Shown: positions 39,272 to 51,722 of the stretch, one piece after another
How positions within the stretch are numbered: position 1 is the first letter of the stretch
Layout: every line of letters starts with the position of its first letter
NCBI RefSeq assembly: GCF_008039565.1
Contig: NZ_VDUX01000005.1
Coordinates: 1-64,000 of the forward strand
Direction of reading: 5' to 3'
Source: Aeromicrobium terrae
GTDB lineage: Bacteria; Actinomycetota; Actinomycetes; Propionibacteriales; Nocardioidaceae
DNA: 64,000 nt
Program-made: the position numbers and the translations under genes
The notes under the pieces: generated by a model
The model's database searches: none
What the model saw: the letters and a program-made list of their open reading frames with translations, nothing else
Told to the model about the DNA's origin: nothing

Positions 39272-40684
39272 GTGACCCATGTGGCCGGTCGGGACAGCAT
39301 CAGGGGCGGGGTGACCCTGGTCGTCGCGGCGCTGGTGCTGGCCGTCGTGGCCGGACTGACCGTGGTGGCGTGGACCGACGGCCGGCTGAACGACCTGATC
39401 TGCGACGACGGGGAGTGCGGTGCGTCGGCGTTGTCGACCCCGGACGCGATGGATCGCGGCACCACTCCTGCGGCCGCCACCGTCCCCGCCGCCGCCGACG
39501 CACGGGTCGACGCCGACGCGGTGGAGAAGGCGGTGCGGTCGGCCCTCGCCGACGACGCCCTCGGCGAGCACGTCGGCTTCGCCGCGGTCGACCCCGTGAC
39601 GCGGGCCGTGGCCGGCTCCGTCGGCTCCGGCGGCTTCGTGCCGGCGTCCACCACGAAGCTGCTCACCGGCCTGGCCGCCCTCACCGAGCTCGACCCGCAG
39701 TCGCGGTTCGCCACGCGCGTCGTCTCCTCCGGCGACCGGATCGTCCTCGTCGGCGGCGGCGACCCGTACCTGGCGACGAAGCGCCCCAAGAAGCCCGTCT
39801 ACGCGATGAAGGCCGACCTCACGACGCTGGCGAAGCGCACGGCCGCGGCGCTGAAGAAGGACGGCCGGACGTCCGTCCGGCTGGGGTACGACGCGTCCCT
39901 GTTCACCGGGCCGGGCGCCAGCCCGGCGTGGGAGTCCGACTACGTGAGCGCCGACATCGTCACGCGAGTCAGCGCGCTCTGGGCCGACCAGGGGGTGGAG
40001 GGCGGCGGACGCGTCGACGACCCCGCCGCCGCGGCCGCCCGCACGTTCGCCCGGTTGCTGGGCGACCGCGGGATCGACGTCACCGGTGACGTCACCGAGA
40101 CCGAGGCCGGCGGCGACACCCTCGTCGCCCAGGTCCGCAGCGCGACGGTGGCTCGGATCGTGGAGTCGATGATCACGCACAGCGACAACCAGGCGGCCGA
40201 GGTGCTCCTGCGCCACGTCGGCGCGGCCGCGGGCGGCAAGGCGTCGTTCGAGGGTGGCGCGGCGGCGGTGAAGAAGGTGCTGGAGCGGCTCGACGTCGAC
40301 ACCTCGGACCTCGTGCTCACCGACGGCAGCGGGCTGTCGCGCAAGAACCGGATCTCACCCACCACGCTGGCCGAGACCGTGGCGGCCGCGATGACGTCGC
40401 CGCGCACGGCGGGTCTCGCCGCCGACCTGGCCGTGGGCGGCTTCACCGGCACGCTGAAGGGCCGGTTCGACACGGCGAAGGACGGTCGCGGCGCCGTGCG
40501 CGGCAAGAGCGGCACCCTCACCGGCGTCCACTCCCTCGCGGGTTACGTCACCGACCGCACCGGCACGCCGATCGTCTTCGCCGTCATGACCGACCGGACC
40601 AGCGCGATCAACGGCTTCGTCACCCAGGCCGCCCTGGACCGGGTCGCCGCGGCCTTGGCAAAGTGCTCTTGTTCCGGTGGTTGA
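39272..40684 (+). CDS. dacB: D-Ala-D-Ala carboxypeptidase/endopeptidase (PBP4 type)
   Basis: 470 residues from the GTG at 39272. An N-terminal membrane helix (about residues 12-31) is followed by the penicillin-binding domain with Ser126-Thr-Thr-Lys129 (SxxK), Ser304-Asp-Asn306 (SxN) and Lys412-Ser-Gly (KSG). It trims or cleaves peptidoglycan cross-links outside the membrane. The stop TGA (40682-40684) lies inside a palindromic intergenic element, so the terminal CSCSGG may be a modified end. Confidence 0.92.
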   Translation: MTHVAGRDSIRGGVTLVVAALVLAVVAGLTVVAWTDGRLNDLICDDGECGASALSTPDAMDRGTTPAAATVPAAADARVDADAVEKAVRSALADDALGEHVGFAAVDPVTRAVAGSVGSGGFVPASTTKLLTGLAALTELDPQSRFATRVVSSGDRIVLVGGGDPYLATKRPKKPVYAMKADLTTLAKRTAAALKKDGRTSVRLGYDASLFTGPGASPAWESDYVSADIVTRVSALWADQGVEGGGRVDDPAAAAARTFARLLGDRGIDVTGDVTETEAGGDTLVAQVRSATVARIVESMITHSDNQAAEVLLRHVGAAAGGKASFEGGAAAVKKVLERLDVDTSDLVLTDGSGLSRKNRISPTTLAETVAAAMTSPRTAGLAADLAVGGFTGTLKGRFDTAKDGRGAVRGKSGTLTGVHSLAGYVTDRTGTPIVFAVMTDRTSAINGFVTQAALDRVAAALAKCSCSGG

Positions 40685-40790
40685 GTAGCCGCGAGCGCCA
40701 GCGAGTGGCGTATCGAAACCACGTCCGCGGCGAGCCCGATGACCTGCGAGGTTTCGTCACCCTGACGCCTTCGGCGTGACGCGCTCAACC
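40679..40790. repeat. 112-bp intergenic palindromic element with GGTTGAG/CTCAACC ends
   Basis: Outer inverted repeat GGTTGAG (40679-40685) and CTCAACC (40784-40790), inner inverted pair CGAAACC and GGTTTCG, and a small GACGCC-TTC-GGCGTG-like hairpin near the right end. It supplies the dacB stop codon. Similar GTTGAGTAGC...CGAAACC elements are, as I recall, widespread between genes in Nocardioides-like genomes. No second copy in this window. Confidence 0.7.
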
Positions 40791-40845
40791 TCCTCAGACG
40801 CTCGCTCGCCAGGGCTCGCTCGGCCTTCGGACGTAGGTTGGGCCC

Positions 40846-41889
40846 ATGATCGACTGGAACGTCGCGCTGCAGACGGCGTCGCGGCTCTCACGACCCGGGC
40901 CTGACCTGTCGGCCGCCGAGGTCGACGACGTGGTCGCCGAGCTGCGCGAGGCGGCGGCCGTCTCCGAGGCGCCGGTGCGCGAGTTCACCGACCTGGAGTC
41001 GAAGGCGCACGCGCCGGTCCTGGTCGTCGACCGGCGGCGCTGGGTCGAGGCCAACCTCGCGACGTTCCGGATCATGCTCGAGCCGGTCATCGACCGTCTC
41101 GCGTCGGAGAACAAGCTCCCCACCGGCGCCGCGCGGTCCGTGGGCTCCAAGCTCACCGGCGCCGAGGTGGGCGCGCTGATGTCCTTCATGTCGGGCAAGG
41201 TGCTCGGCCAGTTCGACCCGTTCACCGACGCCCCGTCCGCGCCCGACGGCCGGCTGCTGCTCGTCGCGCCCAACATCGTGCAGGCCGAGCGGCAGCTCGA
41301 CGTCGACCCGCACGACTTCCGCCTCTGGGTCTGCCTGCACGAGGAGACCCACCGGGTCCAGTTCACCGCCGTCCCGTGGCTCCGCGACCACCTGCGCGAA
41401 CTCATCGCCGAGTTCGCCGAGTCCACCGAGCTGGACTCCGCCGCCCTCACCCGGTTCGTCAGCGACGGCGCGGCCGAGCTGATCCGGATCCTGCGGGGCG
41501 AGTCCGAGTCGTCGCTGGCCGACCTGTTCCAGAACGAGCAGCAGCGCGAGATCGTCGGCCGCATCACCGGCATCATGTCGCTCCTGGAGGGCCACGCCGA
41601 CGTCGTGATGGACGGCGTCGGACCGGAGGTCATCCCGAGCGTCGCGGAGATCCGCGAGAAGTTCGAGCGCCGGCGCAAGGGTGCCGGGGCGGTCGACCGG
41701 GTGCTGCGCCGACTGCTCGGCCTCGAGGCCAAGATGCGCCAGTACCGCGACGGAGCCGTGTTCGTCCGCGAGGTCAACGACAAGGTCGGCCGCGACGGCT
41801 TCAACGCCGTCTGGGCCGAGCCGGCGAACCTGCCCACCCAGACCGACATCCTCGACCCCGCGGCCTGGGTCGCCCGCGTCCACGGCTGA
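40846..41889 (+). CDS. Zinc-dependent metalloprotease, DUF2342 family
   Basis: 347 residues. The zinc site HEETHRVQF (HExxH) lies near residue 165, with a downstream GHADVVMDGVG (near 250) as a likely third ligand region. This matches the actinobacterial family linked by name to coenzyme F420 and next to tilS in mycobacteria. Function uncharacterised. Followed by a long palindrome and tilS. Confidence 0.88.
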   Translation: MIDWNVALQTASRLSRPGPDLSAAEVDDVVAELREAAAVSEAPVREFTDLESKAHAPVLVVDRRRWVEANLATFRIMLEPVIDRLASENKLPTGAARSVGSKLTGAEVGALMSFMSGKVLGQFDPFTDAPSAPDGRLLLVAPNIVQAERQLDVDPHDFRLWVCLHEETHRVQFTAVPWLRDHLRELIAEFAESTELDSAALTRFVSDGAAELIRILRGESESSLADLFQNEQQREIVGRITGIMSLLEGHADVVMDGVGPEVIPSVAEIREKFERRRKGAGAVDRVLRRLLGLEAKMRQYRDGAVFVREVNDKVGRDGFNAVWAEPANLPTQTDILDPAAWVARVHG

Positions 41890-41903
41890 CGTCCACCGTG
41901 GGA

Positions 41904-41950
41904 GTGACGTTTTCGCCCGGATTTGACCGATTTATGGGCGAAAATGTCAC
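41904..41950. repeat. Long palindrome, family with GCGAAA(A)TGTNACGC arms, copy 2
   Basis: GTGACGTTTTCGCCC (41904-41918) pairs with GGGCGAAAATGTCAC (41936-41950) with one G-T wobble, around a 17-bp AT-rich loop. It lies between two plus-strand genes. The right arm GCGAAAATGTCACGC matches the copy at 34925 closely. Confidence 0.75.
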
Positions 41951-41971
41951 GCTCAGCGGGAAGGTGGGCTG

Positions 41972-42913
41972 ATGGGACCGCGGCTGGATCCGGCGGTGGC
42001 GGAGGGGCGACGCGCCGTGCTCGCGGCGCTGACGGACCTTGAGCCCGGCGCGCGCGTCGAGGTGGCGCTGAGCGGGGGAGCCGACTCACTAGCCTTGGCC
42101 GCCTGTCTGGCGTTCCTGGCACCGCGCGAGGGCTGGCTCGCCGGCGCGGTCGTCGTCGACCACGCGCTCCAGGACGGTTCCGCCGTCGTCGCGGAGAAGG
42201 CCGCTGCCCAGGCTCGCGAGCTCGGGCTGGAAGCCGAGGTCGTCCGCGTCGACGTGGGCACCGACGGAGGACCGGAGGCCGCGGCCCGCGACGCGCGGTA
42301 CGGCGTGCTCCGCACCCGCCAGGCCGAGGCCGTCCTGCTCGGGCACACGCTCGACGACCAGGCGGAGACCGTGCTCCTCGGGCTCGGCCGCGGCTCCGGG
42401 CCCCGGTCGCTGGCCGGGATGCCGGAGCGCGACGGCCTCGTCCGCCGTCCGTTCCTCGGCCTGCGCCGCGCCGACACCGAGCGCATCTGCACCGCCTCCG
42501 GCCTGACGTGGTGGACGGACCCGCACAACACCGACCCGTCGTTCCGGCGGTCCCGCCTCCGCCACGAGGCGCTGCCGCTGCTCGAGGACGTCCTGGGCGG
42601 CGGCGTGGCCGAGGCGCTCGCGCGCACCGCCGAGCAGCTGCGCCAGGACACCGACCTGCTCGATGCCCTCGCGGCCGACGTCGCCGAGCCGCACGACGTC
42701 GAGACCCTGGCGGCCCTGCCGCCCGCGCTGCGGTCGCGCGTCCTGCGCCGCCTCGCCCTCGACGCCGGGGCGGACGCGTCGGAGCTTGCGGCCGTCCACC
42801 TCCGGGAGCTCGACCGGCTGATCACCGACTGGCACGGCCAGCAGCGCGTCGAGCTGCCGGGCCGCGTGAGCGCCGCGCGGGTCGACGGAGCGCTCCGCTT
42901 CGCCACGTCCTAG
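41972..42913 (+). CDS. tilS: tRNA(Ile)-lysidine synthase
   Basis: 313 residues. The PP-loop SGGADS is at 34-39, with [14 protein letters not shown] near residue 125 and the [14 protein letters not shown] segment near 190, all TilS hallmarks. It converts cytidine 34 of tRNA-Ile to lysidine so that it reads AUA. It is shorter than E. coli TilS, as in other actinobacteria. Directly upstream of hpt. Confidence 0.94.
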   Translation: MGPRLDPAVAEGRRAVLAALTDLEPGARVEVALSGGADSLALAACLAFLAPREGWLAGAVVVDHALQDGSAVVAEKAAAQARELGLEAEVVRVDVGTDGGPEAAARDARYGVLRTRQAEAVLLGHTLDDQAETVLLGLGRGSGPRSLAGMPERDGLVRRPFLGLRRADTERICTASGLTWWTDPHNTDPSFRRSRLRHEALPLLEDVLGGGVAEALARTAEQLRQDTDLLDALAADVAEPHDVETLAALPPALRSRVLRRLALDAGADASELAAVHLRELDRLITDWHGQQRVELPGRVSAARVDGALRFATS

Positions 42914-42923
42914 GGTGATCCTC

Positions 42924-43481
42924 GTGGATCAGCAGCACGTCGAGGGCGACCTCGATCTCGAGCAGACCCTGTTCACCGAGGACCAGATCCTCAGCCGGCT
43001 CCGCGAGATGGCGGCGGAGATCGAGCGCGACTACGACGGCAAGGACCTCCTGCTGGTCGGCGTGCTCAAGGGCGCGGTCATGGTGATGGCCGACCTCGCG
43101 CGCAGCCTCGACCGGCACGTCGAGATGGACTGGATGGCGATCTCGTCGTACGGGTCCGGGACCAAGTCCTCCGGTGTCGTGCGCATCCTCAAGGACCTCG
43201 ACACGGACCTCGCCGGCCGGCACGTGCTCGTCGTCGAGGACATCATCGACACCGGCCTCACGCTGTCCTGGCTGATCGCGAACCTGCGGTCCCGCGGCCC
43301 GGCGTCCGTCGAGATCGCCACGCTCCTCCGCAAGCCCGAGGCCCTGCAGATGGACGTCGACGTCCGGTACGTCGGCTTCGACATCCCCAACGCCTTCGTC
43401 GTCGGATACGGCCTCGACTACGCCGAGCGCTACCGCAACCTCCGCTGCATCGGCACGCTGTCGCCGCACGTGTATTCGTAG
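42924..43481 (+). CDS. hpt: Hypoxanthine phosphoribosyltransferase
   Basis: 185 residues. The PRPP-binding motif VLVVEDIIDTGLTLS lies near residue 100, and VGVLKGAVMVMADLAR near 45 binds the base. It salvages hypoxanthine and guanine. I prefer the GTG at 42924 (MDQQHVEGD) over 42915 by family likeness; tilS stops at 42913, so the genes are coupled. Confidence 0.94.
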   Translation: MDQQHVEGDLDLEQTLFTEDQILSRLREMAAEIERDYDGKDLLLVGVLKGAVMVMADLARSLDRHVEMDWMAISSYGSGTKSSGVVRILKDLDTDLAGRHVLVVEDIIDTGLTLSWLIANLRSRGPASVEIATLLRKPEALQMDVDVRYVGFDIPNAFVVGYGLDYAERYRNLRCIGTLSPHVYS

Positions 43482-43618
43482 GCGATCAGCGTGTTTGCCG
43501 AGGGCGAACAGCGGAACGTGGGGCGGTGGCCGCTCGTTCTAGAGGTGACCGGGCGGCGTGTACCGTCTGACTACCGACGACACCCTCGAGGAGGAGTGGG
43601 GCTTCCCCGCTGCTGTCC

Positions 43619-45594
<1,976 letters not shown>

Positions 45595-45598
<4 letters not shown>

Positions 45599-46170
45599 GC
45601 GTCGACCTGCCGCGCGCAGAGGCCGCGGTCCGCGAGCTGCTCATCGCCATCGGCGAGGATCCTGAGCGCGACGGGCTGCGCGACACCCCGCGCCGGGTGG
45701 CCAAGGCGTACGACGAGCTGCTCGCCGGCATGGACCAGGACCCGCGCGAGGTCCTCACCGCCACCTTTGACGTCGGTCATGACGAGCTCGTGCTGGTCAA
45801 GGACATCGAGCTGTGGTCGATGTGCGAGCACCACCTGGTGCCGTTCACCGGCGTCGCGCACGTCGGCTACATCCCGCGCGAGGGCGGCCACGTCACGGGC
45901 CTGTCGAAGCTGGCCCGCCTGGTCGACGTCTACGCCCGTCGCCCGCAGGTGCAGGAGCGGCTCACCACGCAGATCGCGGACGCGCTGACCGAGGTGCTGG
46001 AGCCGCGGGGCGTCATCGTCGTCATCGAGGCGGAGCACCTGTGCATGTCCATGCGCGGCGTCCGCAAGGGCGGCGCCAAGACCATCACCAGCGCCGTGCG
46101 GGGACAGCTGCTCAACCCGGCCACCCGCGCCGAGGCCATGGGCCTCATCGGGCACCGATCGGGGTCATGA
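45595..46170 (+). CDS. folE: GTP cyclohydrolase I
   Basis: 191 residues. The segment [19 protein letters not shown] holds the zinc-binding Cys/His and the active site, and [13 protein letters not shown] supplies the second part. It makes 7,8-dihydroneopterin triphosphate from GTP, the first folate step. It overlaps ftsH by four bases and folP likewise. Confidence 0.96.
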
Positions 46171-47006
46171 GCGAGATCCTGCGGGACCTCGGACGCTGCC
46201 GTGTGATGGGCGTCGTGAACGTCACGCCCGACTCGTTCTCCGACGGCGGGAGGTGGCTCGACCCGCCCACCGCCGTGCGGCACGGCCTCGACCTCGTGGC
46301 CCAGGGTGCGGACCTCGTCGACGTCGGGGGTGAGTCCACCCGGCCCGGCGCCCTGCGCATCGACGCCGAGGAGGAGCTGCGCCGCGTCATCCCGGTGGTC
46401 ACCGGGCTCGTGGCGGAGGGTGTCACCGTCTCCGTCGACACGATGCGGTCCGAGGTGGCCGAGCGGGCGCTGGAGGCAGGTGCGTCGCTGGTCAACGACG
46501 TGTCCGGCGGCCGGGCTGACCCGCGGATGACCAAGCTCGCCGCCCAGGCCGGCGTCCCGATCGTCCTGATGCACTGGCGCGGGCACTCCGACTCCATGCA
46601 GAAGCTCACCCAGTACGACGACGTCGTGGCCGACGTCGTCCGCGAGCTGACCGCCCAGGTCGACGCGGCCCTCGGCGCCGGCGTGCGCCCGGAGCAGGTG
46701 GTGGTCGACCCGGGCCTCGGCTTCTCCAAGACCGGCGACCAGAACTGGACGGTCCTGGCGAACCTGCATGCGTTCACCGAGCTGGGGTACCCGGTGATGG
46801 TGGCGGCCAGCAGGAAGCGCTTCCTCGGCGAGCTGCTCGCCGAGGGCGACGAGCTGCGGCCCACTGACGACCGCGAGGACGCCACCGCGGCCCTGACCAC
46901 GGTCGCGGCCCGGGCGGGCGTCTGGTGCGTCCGCGTCCACGAGGCAGGTCCCTCCGCGGATGCTGTCCGCGTGGTCGCGCGGCTGGCGCAAGAGGAGGGA
47001 CGGTGA
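46167..47006 (+). CDS. folP: Dihydropteroate synthase
   Basis: 279 residues. The N-terminal [16 protein letters not shown] and the GGESTRPGA segment are the pterin-binding/DHPS signatures, and the late ASRKRFLG binds phosphate. It joins p-aminobenzoate to the pterin. ATGA overlap with folE, GTGA with the next gene. Confidence 0.96.
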   Translation: MSEILRDLGRCRVMGVVNVTPDSFSDGGRWLDPPTAVRHGLDLVAQGADLVDVGGESTRPGALRIDAEEELRRVIPVVTGLVAEGVTVSVDTMRSEVAERALEAGASLVNDVSGGRADPRMTKLAAQAGVPIVLMHWRGHSDSMQKLTQYDDVVADVVRELTAQVDAALGAGVRPEQVVVDPGLGFSKTGDQNWTVLANLHAFTELGYPVMVAASRKRFLGELLAEGDELRPTDDREDATAALTTVAARAGVWCVRVHEAGPSADAVRVVARLAQEEGR

Positions 47007-47443
47007 GCGACGTGCTGAGCACGCACCGGGCGTTCTACGACGCGGTGGAGACCGGTGACGTCGACCTGATGTCGTCGCTGTGGGTGGACGACGTCCATAC
47101 GTCGTGCGTGCATCCCGGCGCCGAGCCGCTGCGCGGCACCGACGCGGTGCTCCGGTCCTGGACCCTGCTGATGGCGAACGTCGGCTACATCCAGTTCTTC
47201 CTCACCGACGTCGAGGTCAACACGATGCCGCCCGGCGCGGAGGAGCCCGACACGGCCGTCGTGACCTGCACGGAGAACATCCTGTCCGGCGAGGGCGTGG
47301 AGTCCGTCGACGCGTTCAGCGGCGGCAAGGCGGTCTGCACGAGCATCCTGGTCCGCGACCGGTCGAGCGGGCCGTGGAAGTTCTGGTCGCGGCACGCCTC
47401 CCCGGTCATCGACATCGATCCCGAAGCCCCCGAGGAGCCCTGA
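47003..47443 (+). CDS. SnoaL/NTF2-like protein in the folate operon
   Basis: 146 residues with the NTF2-like cone fold pattern: THRAFYDAVETGDVDLMSSL at the start, central beta strands and a final KFWSRHASPVI. The GTG at 47003 overlaps folP and is preceded by AGGAGGG. A ketosteroid-isomerase-like protein in this position is common in actinobacterial fol operons, but its role is not known. Not essential catalytic residues are recognisable. Confidence 0.82.
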   Translation: MSDVLSTHRAFYDAVETGDVDLMSSLWVDDVHTSCVHPGAEPLRGTDAVLRSWTLLMANVGYIQFFLTDVEVNTMPPGAEEPDTAVVTCTENILSGEGVESVDAFSGGKAVCTSILVRDRSSGPWKFWSRHASPVIDIDPEAPEEP

Positions 47444-47446
47444 GCG

Positions 47447-47824
47447 ATGGCATGCCCTGACGGCCTGGACCGCATCGACCTCCGCGGCGTCACCGCCCGC
47501 GCGCACCACGGCGTCTTCGAGCACGAGCGGCGCGACGGGCAGACGTTCATCGTCGACGCGAGCCTCGGCCTCGACCTCGGACCGGCCGCTCGGGGCGACG
47601 ATCTGAGCGCCACCGTCGACTACGGCGTGCTGGCCCAGGGCATCCACGACGAGCTCGTCAGCGAGCCCGATGACCTCATTGAGTCGGTCGCGCTCCGTAT
47701 GGTGGACTTGTGCTTGTCGCACCCCCAGGTGCGGTGGGCTAGCGTGACGGTGCACAAGCCCGAAGCGCCCATCCCGGTGGCATTCACCGACGTCAGCGTG
47801 ACGATAGAGCGGAGCAAGCAGTGA
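47447..47824 (+). CDS. folB: Dihydroneopterin aldolase
   Basis: 125 residues. RIDLRGVTARAHHGVFEHER carries the catalytic Glu/Tyr region, and the late LSHPQVRWASVTVHKPEAPI is typical. Cleaves dihydroneopterin to hydroxymethyldihydropterin and glycolaldehyde. The stop overlaps the folK GTG. Confidence 0.94.
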   Translation: MACPDGLDRIDLRGVTARAHHGVFEHERRDGQTFIVDASLGLDLGPAARGDDLSATVDYGVLAQGIHDELVSEPDDLIESVALRMVDLCLSHPQVRWASVTVHKPEAPIPVAFTDVSVTIERSKQ

Positions 47825-48384
47825 CCGAGTCGCCCACACCGTACGTGCTCGACGCGGACACGATGACGGGTGGCATGAGGCCCATCCGCCAGGCCGTCCT
47901 GTCGCTGGGCTCGAACCTCGGTGACCGGCTCGCGCGCCTGCAGGGCGCCGTCGCGGCGCTCGAGGACACGCCTGAGGTCACTATCGTGGCGGTCTCCTCC
48001 GTCTACGAGACCGAGCCGATCGGCGCGACCGCGGACTCGGGCCCGTTCCTCAACTCCGTCGTGCTCATCGACACGACGCTCACCGTGCACACGCTCCTCG
48101 ACCGCGCCCTCGCGATCGAGGAGGCGTTCGGTCGCGAACGCTCCGAGCCCGGCGCCCCGCGCACGCTCGACGTCGACCTGCTGGTCGTCGGCGACCGTGT
48201 GTGCGACGACGAGCAGCTCACGCTCCCTCACCCACGCGCGCATGAGCGTGGCTTCGTGCTGGTCCCGTGGCTGGAGATCGATCCCGAGGGCGAGATCCCC
48301 GGCCAGGGGTTCTTGGCCGACCTGATCAGCCAGGTCGACACGACCGGAGTCACCAAGCGCGAGGACCTCGAGATCATCTTGTGA
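47821..48384 (+). CDS. folK: Hydroxymethyldihydropteridine diphosphokinase (HPPK)
   Basis: 187 residues starting at a GTG overlapping folB. SLGSNLGDRLARL, the central SSVYETEPIG and the PRTLDVDLL motif with LPHPRAHERGFVLVPW are HPPK signatures. About 20 residues precede the domain. It pyrophosphorylates the pterin for FolP. Confidence 0.94.
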   Translation: MTESPTPYVLDADTMTGGMRPIRQAVLSLGSNLGDRLARLQGAVAALEDTPEVTIVAVSSVYETEPIGATADSGPFLNSVVLIDTTLTVHTLLDRALAIEEAFGRERSEPGAPRTLDVDLLVVGDRVCDDEQLTLPHPRAHERGFVLVPWLEIDPEGEIPGQGFLADLISQVDTTGVTKREDLEIIL

Positions 48385-48878
48385 TGCCGGGCCGGCGTAC
48401 CTCCGCGCTGTTCGTCGCTCTGCTCGTCGCCGGCGGACTGGTCATCGGCCTCCTGGTGCGTCCGATCGCCGATCGTCTCGACCGGCACGCCCCGCTGGTC
48501 GGCTGGGGCGCCGCAGCCGGCCTGTTCGTCATCGCTCTCGTCGTCGGCGGTCTCGCCTGGAGCACCTGGCAGAGCCTGCACAAGCAGGAGCGCCGGATCT
48601 CCTCCGATCACGCGCTCATGCTGCTGGCCACGTCGAAGTCGTGCGTGATCGTCGGCTGCCTCTGCATCGGCGGCTACGGCGGCTACGCGCTCGCGTTCCT
48701 CGGCGACGTCGACACGCCGCTCGGCCAGGACCGCGCCGTGCACAGCGGGTTCGCCGCCGGAGCGGCCGTCCTGGTCCTCGTCGCCTCCCTGCTGCTGGAG
48801 CGCGCGTGCCGCCTCCCCGAGGACGACGACGAGAACGGGTCCAAGGGCCGCAACGCCCCGGACGCCACCCCGGCCTGA
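48384..48878 (+). CDS. DUF3180 family membrane protein
   Basis: 164 residues with four hydrophobic helices (about residues 8-25, 40-60, 85-105 and 115-140) and a charged tail. This matches DUF3180, always next to folK in related actinobacteria. Its start overlaps the folK stop (TGATG). Function unknown. Converges on the DUF885 gene. Confidence 0.85.
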   Translation: MPGRRTSALFVALLVAGGLVIGLLVRPIADRLDRHAPLVGWGAAAGLFVIALVVGGLAWSTWQSLHKQERRISSDHALMLLATSKSCVIVGCLCIGGYGGYALAFLGDVDTPLGQDRAVHSGFAAGAAVLVLVASLLLERACRLPEDDDENGSKGRNAPDATPA

Positions 48879-48879
48879 G

Positions 48880-50580
48880 TCAGCCCAGGACCACGTCGCG
48901 CAGCGTGCCGAGGCTGACGCTGCCCACGGCGAGTGCCTGGCGGTGGAAGTCGCGGGGGTCCCACGCGTCGCCGGCGGCGGCCCGGGCGTCGTCGCGCAGC
49001 TGCTCCCACAGTCGCTGCCCGACCTTGTACGACGGCGCCTGTCCGGCCCAGCCGAGGTAGCGGTTGACCTCGAACCGCACGAACGGCGCGTTCATGTTCA
49101 CGTGCTGCGCCATGAAGCCGAACGCGGCATCACCGGTCCAGGTGCTCTGCTCATCTCGCCGCCCACGGCCCGGCACCCCCGCCAGGGCGGCCGGCATCGG
49201 CTTCTCCAGGTGGACGCCGATGTCGAGCACGACCCTGGCGGCCCGCATGCGCTGGCCGTCGAGCATGCCCAGCCGGTCGGCGGGGTCGTCGAGGAAGCCG
49301 AGGTCGGCCATCAGCCGCTCGGCGTACAGGGCCCAGCCCTCGCCGTGCCCGGAGTTCCAGTTCATGCTGCGCCGCCAGGCGTTGAGCTCGCCGCGGTTCC
49401 ACACGGCGTAGCCGCACTGGAGGTGATGGCCGGGGACGCCCTCGTGGTAGACGGTGGTGCGCTCGCGCCAGGTGCCGAACTCGGTGACGCCCTCGGGGAC
49501 GCTCCACCACATGCGGCCGGCGCGGGCGAAGTCCTCGCTCGGCGGGGTGTAGTAGATGCCGCCCAGCTGCGTGGGCGCGATCATGCACTCCAGCCGGCGC
49601 ATCGGCTCGGGCACGTCGAAGTGGACGCCGGCCAGGTGATCGATCGCCTCGTCGCTGGTCTCCTGCATCCACGCCTGGAGGGCGTCGGTGCCCTGCAACA
49701 TCCGGGACGGGTCGGCGTCGAGGTGCGCCACGGCATCGGCGACCGTCCCGCCGGGCACGATCTGCCGCGCGATCGCCTCCTGCTCGGCCACCATCCGGGC
49801 CAGCTCCTCGACGCCCCACTCGTAGGTCTCGTCGAGGTCGATCTCCGCGCCGACGAAGCCACGAGACGCCAGCGCGTACACGTCACGCCCGACGGCGTCG
49901 CGCTCCCGGGCGTGCGGGGCGAGGTCGTCACGGAGGAACCGGGCGAGCACGCTGTAGGCGGCGCGGGCCGACTCCGCCCCGCCCTCCAGGTCGGCGACCA
50001 GGGACGCCGGCAGACCGGCGTCGCCGCCGCGGAGGGCGAGGGCGGCGAAGAAGCCGTCCGGCTCCGCCTGCCGCTCGACCTGGTCGGCCACCTCGACCAC
50101 CTGGCGGATCGCCGGGGTGTCGCCGGCCTCGATGCCGGCGCGCAGCGACTCGACGTAGCCGTCGACCGCCGCGCGGACGTTGCCCAGTCGCGTGGCGACG
50201 TGGGCCCAGTCGGCGGCCGACGCGGTGGGCATCAGGTCGAAGATGTCCCGGACGTTCTGGGCCGGCGACGCGATGACGTTGAGGTCGTGACGCCAGAACC
50301 CGGCGTCGTGCTGCTCGACGGCGATGCCCAGGACGCGCTGCAGCTCGAGCTTCGTCACCTGGTCGACCGCGTCGGCGGGCTCGGCTGCGTCCACGCGCGC
50401 CAGCATGGCCGCCGTCGCCTCCCGGCGCGCCGCGTGGCCGTCGGGGGAGAGGTCGCCGTAGTCGCCCTCGCGGCCCGGCCGGCCCAGCTCGACGTGCCAC
50501 TCCGGGTCGAGGTCCAGGAGGGTCTCGGCCCACTCGTCCGCGAGCGCGTCGAGGTCGCTCGGCTGCCGTTCGGTGGTCAC
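48880..50580 (-). CDS. DUF885 family protein (putative metallopeptidase-like)
   Basis: 566 residues. The motif [11 protein letters not shown] (HExxxGHH) near residue 380 is characteristic of DUF885, a family with thermolysin-like helical fold and suspected peptidase activity. Around residues 462-475 [14 protein letters not shown] is extra and coded by a dispersed GC-rich repeat. The GTG start overlaps the nuoD stop (GTGA). Last gene of a four-gene operon with midA, pyruvyl transferase and nuoD. Confidence 0.88.
   Translation of the reverse strand: MTTERQPSDLDALADEWAETLLDLDPEWHVELGRPGREGDYGDLSPDGHAARREATAAMLARVDAAEPADAVDQVTKLELQRVLGIAVEQHDAGFWRHDLNVIASPAQNVRDIFDLMPTASAADWAHVATRLGNVRAAVDGYVESLRAGIEAGDTPAIRQVVEVADQVERQAEPDGFFAALALRGGDAGLPASLVADLEGGAESARAAYSVLARFLRDDLAPHARERDAVGRDVYALASRGFVGAEIDLDETYEWGVEELARMVAEQEAIARQIVPGGTVADAVAHLDADPSRMLQGTDALQAWMQETSDEAIDHLAGVHFDVPEPMRRLECMIAPTQLGGIYYTPPSEDFARAGRMWWSVPEGVTEFGTWRERTTVYHEGVPGHHLQCGYAVWNRGELNAWRRSMNWNSGHGEGWALYAERLMADLGFLDDPADRLGMLDGQRMRAARVVLDIGVHLEKPMPAALAGVPGRGRRDEQSTWTGDAAFGFMAQHVNMNAPFVRFEVNRYLGWAGQAPSYKVGQRLWEQLRDDARAAAGDAWDPRDFHRQALAVGSVSLGTLRDVVLG
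49154..49184 (-). repeat. GC-rich intragenic repeat, copy in the DUF885 gene
   Basis: On the minus strand GGCGGGGGTGCCGGGCC (49168-49184) followed by GTGGGCGGCGAGATG. It is sense but in a different frame from nrdA, panD and the AhpD-like gene (Ala-Gly-Val-Pro-Gly-Arg-Gly-Arg-Arg). Confidence 0.75.
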
Positions 50581-51722
50581 TTGTCGATGTCACCCACGAC
50601 GAAGAACATCGACCCGAGCACGGCAACCAGGTCGGCCACCACGCAGCCGGCGACGATCTCGGGCAGCACGGCCACGTTGTTGAACGAGGCGGTGCGCAGC
50701 TTCATCCGCCACGGCGTCTTCTCGCCGCGCGAGACCAGGTAGTAGCCGTTGAGGCCCAGCGGGTTCTCGGTCCACACGTACGTGGAGCCCTCCGGCGCCT
50801 TGAGGATCTTGGGCAGCCGGACGTTGACCGGCCCCGGCTCGAGGTCGGCGAGGCGGGCGATGCAGGCGTCGGCCAGCCGGAGCGACGTCTTGGCCTGCTC
50901 CAGCAGCACGGCGAACCGGGCGTAGCAGTCGCCCTCCTGCCGGACGGGCACGGTCAGCGAGGCGCCCAGCTCGGCGTAGGCCAGGTAGGGCTCGTCGCGG
51001 CGCAGGTCGATGTCGACGCCGGAGGCCCGGGCGATGGGGCCGGAGACGCCGTACGCGTGCACGAGCTCCGGCGACAGCACGCCGACGCCCTTCGTGCGGG
51101 CCGCGAAGATCTCGTTGCCGAGCACCAGGTCCTCGATCTGCCGGAGCCTCGAGCGGACGGTGGCGACGGCGGCGTCGGCCCGGCCGAGCCAGCCGGCCGG
51201 GAGGTCCTCCTTGAGGCCGCCGACCCGGTTGAACATGTAGTGCATGCGGCCGCCGGAGACCTCCTCCATGACCTCCTGCAGCGTCTCGCGCTCGCGGAAG
51301 GCGTAGAAGATCGGCGTGATCGCGCCCAGCTCCAGCGGGTACGAGCCGAGGAACATCAGGTGGTTGAGAACGCGGTTCAGCTCCGCCAGCAGGGTGCGGA
51401 TCCAGGTGGCCCGCTCCGGCACCTCCATGCCGAGCATGTCCTCGACGGCCAGGGCGACCCCGAGCTCGGAGCTGAACGCGCTCAGCCAGTCGTGGCGGTT
51501 GGCCAGCACGATGATCTGCCGGTAGTCGCGGACCTCGAAGAGCTTCTCGACGCCGCGGTGCATGTAGCCGATGATCGGCTCGCACGCGACGACCCGTTCG
51601 CCGTCGAGCGTCAGCCGCAGGCGCAGCACGCCGTGCGTGGCCGGGTGCTGCGGGCCGATGTTCAGAACCATGTCGGTGGTCGCGAACCCGGCGCCGCCGA
51701 CGGTGGTGGTGACCTCCGTCAT
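50577..51722 (-). CDS. nuoD: NADH-quinone oxidoreductase subunit D, stand-alone
   Basis: 381 residues, complete. [20 protein letters not shown] begins the family domain; [21 protein letters not shown] (the conserved Arg near the N2 cluster), GVLSPE and the end GDIDK are typical. NuoD is the quinone-site subunit of complex I. No other nuo genes are here, so it cannot form a complex alone. Overlaps the pyruvyl transferase gene (ATGA) and DUF885. Confidence 0.92.
   Translation of the reverse strand: MTEVTTTVGGAGFATTDMVLNIGPQHPATHGVLRLRLTLDGERVVACEPIIGYMHRGVEKLFEVRDYRQIIVLANRHDWLSAFSSELGVALAVEDMLGMEVPERATWIRTLLAELNRVLNHLMFLGSYPLELGAITPIFYAFRERETLQEVMEEVSGGRMHYMFNRVGGLKEDLPAGWLGRADAAVATVRSRLRQIEDLVLGNEIFAARTKGVGVLSPELVHAYGVSGPIARASGVDIDLRRDEPYLAYAELGASLTVPVRQEGDCYARFAVLLEQAKTSLRLADACIARLADLEPGPVNVRLPKILKAPEGSTYVWTENPLGLNGYYLVSRGEKTPWRMKLRTASFNNVAVLPEIVAGCVVADLVAVLGSMFFVVGDIDK

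Noticed and set aside
41681-41700. GGGTGCCGGGGCGGTCGACC in the zinc metalloprotease gene
   Set aside because: Looks like the repeat core but the left half does not match and the encoded KGAGAVDRVLRRLLG is normal for the family.
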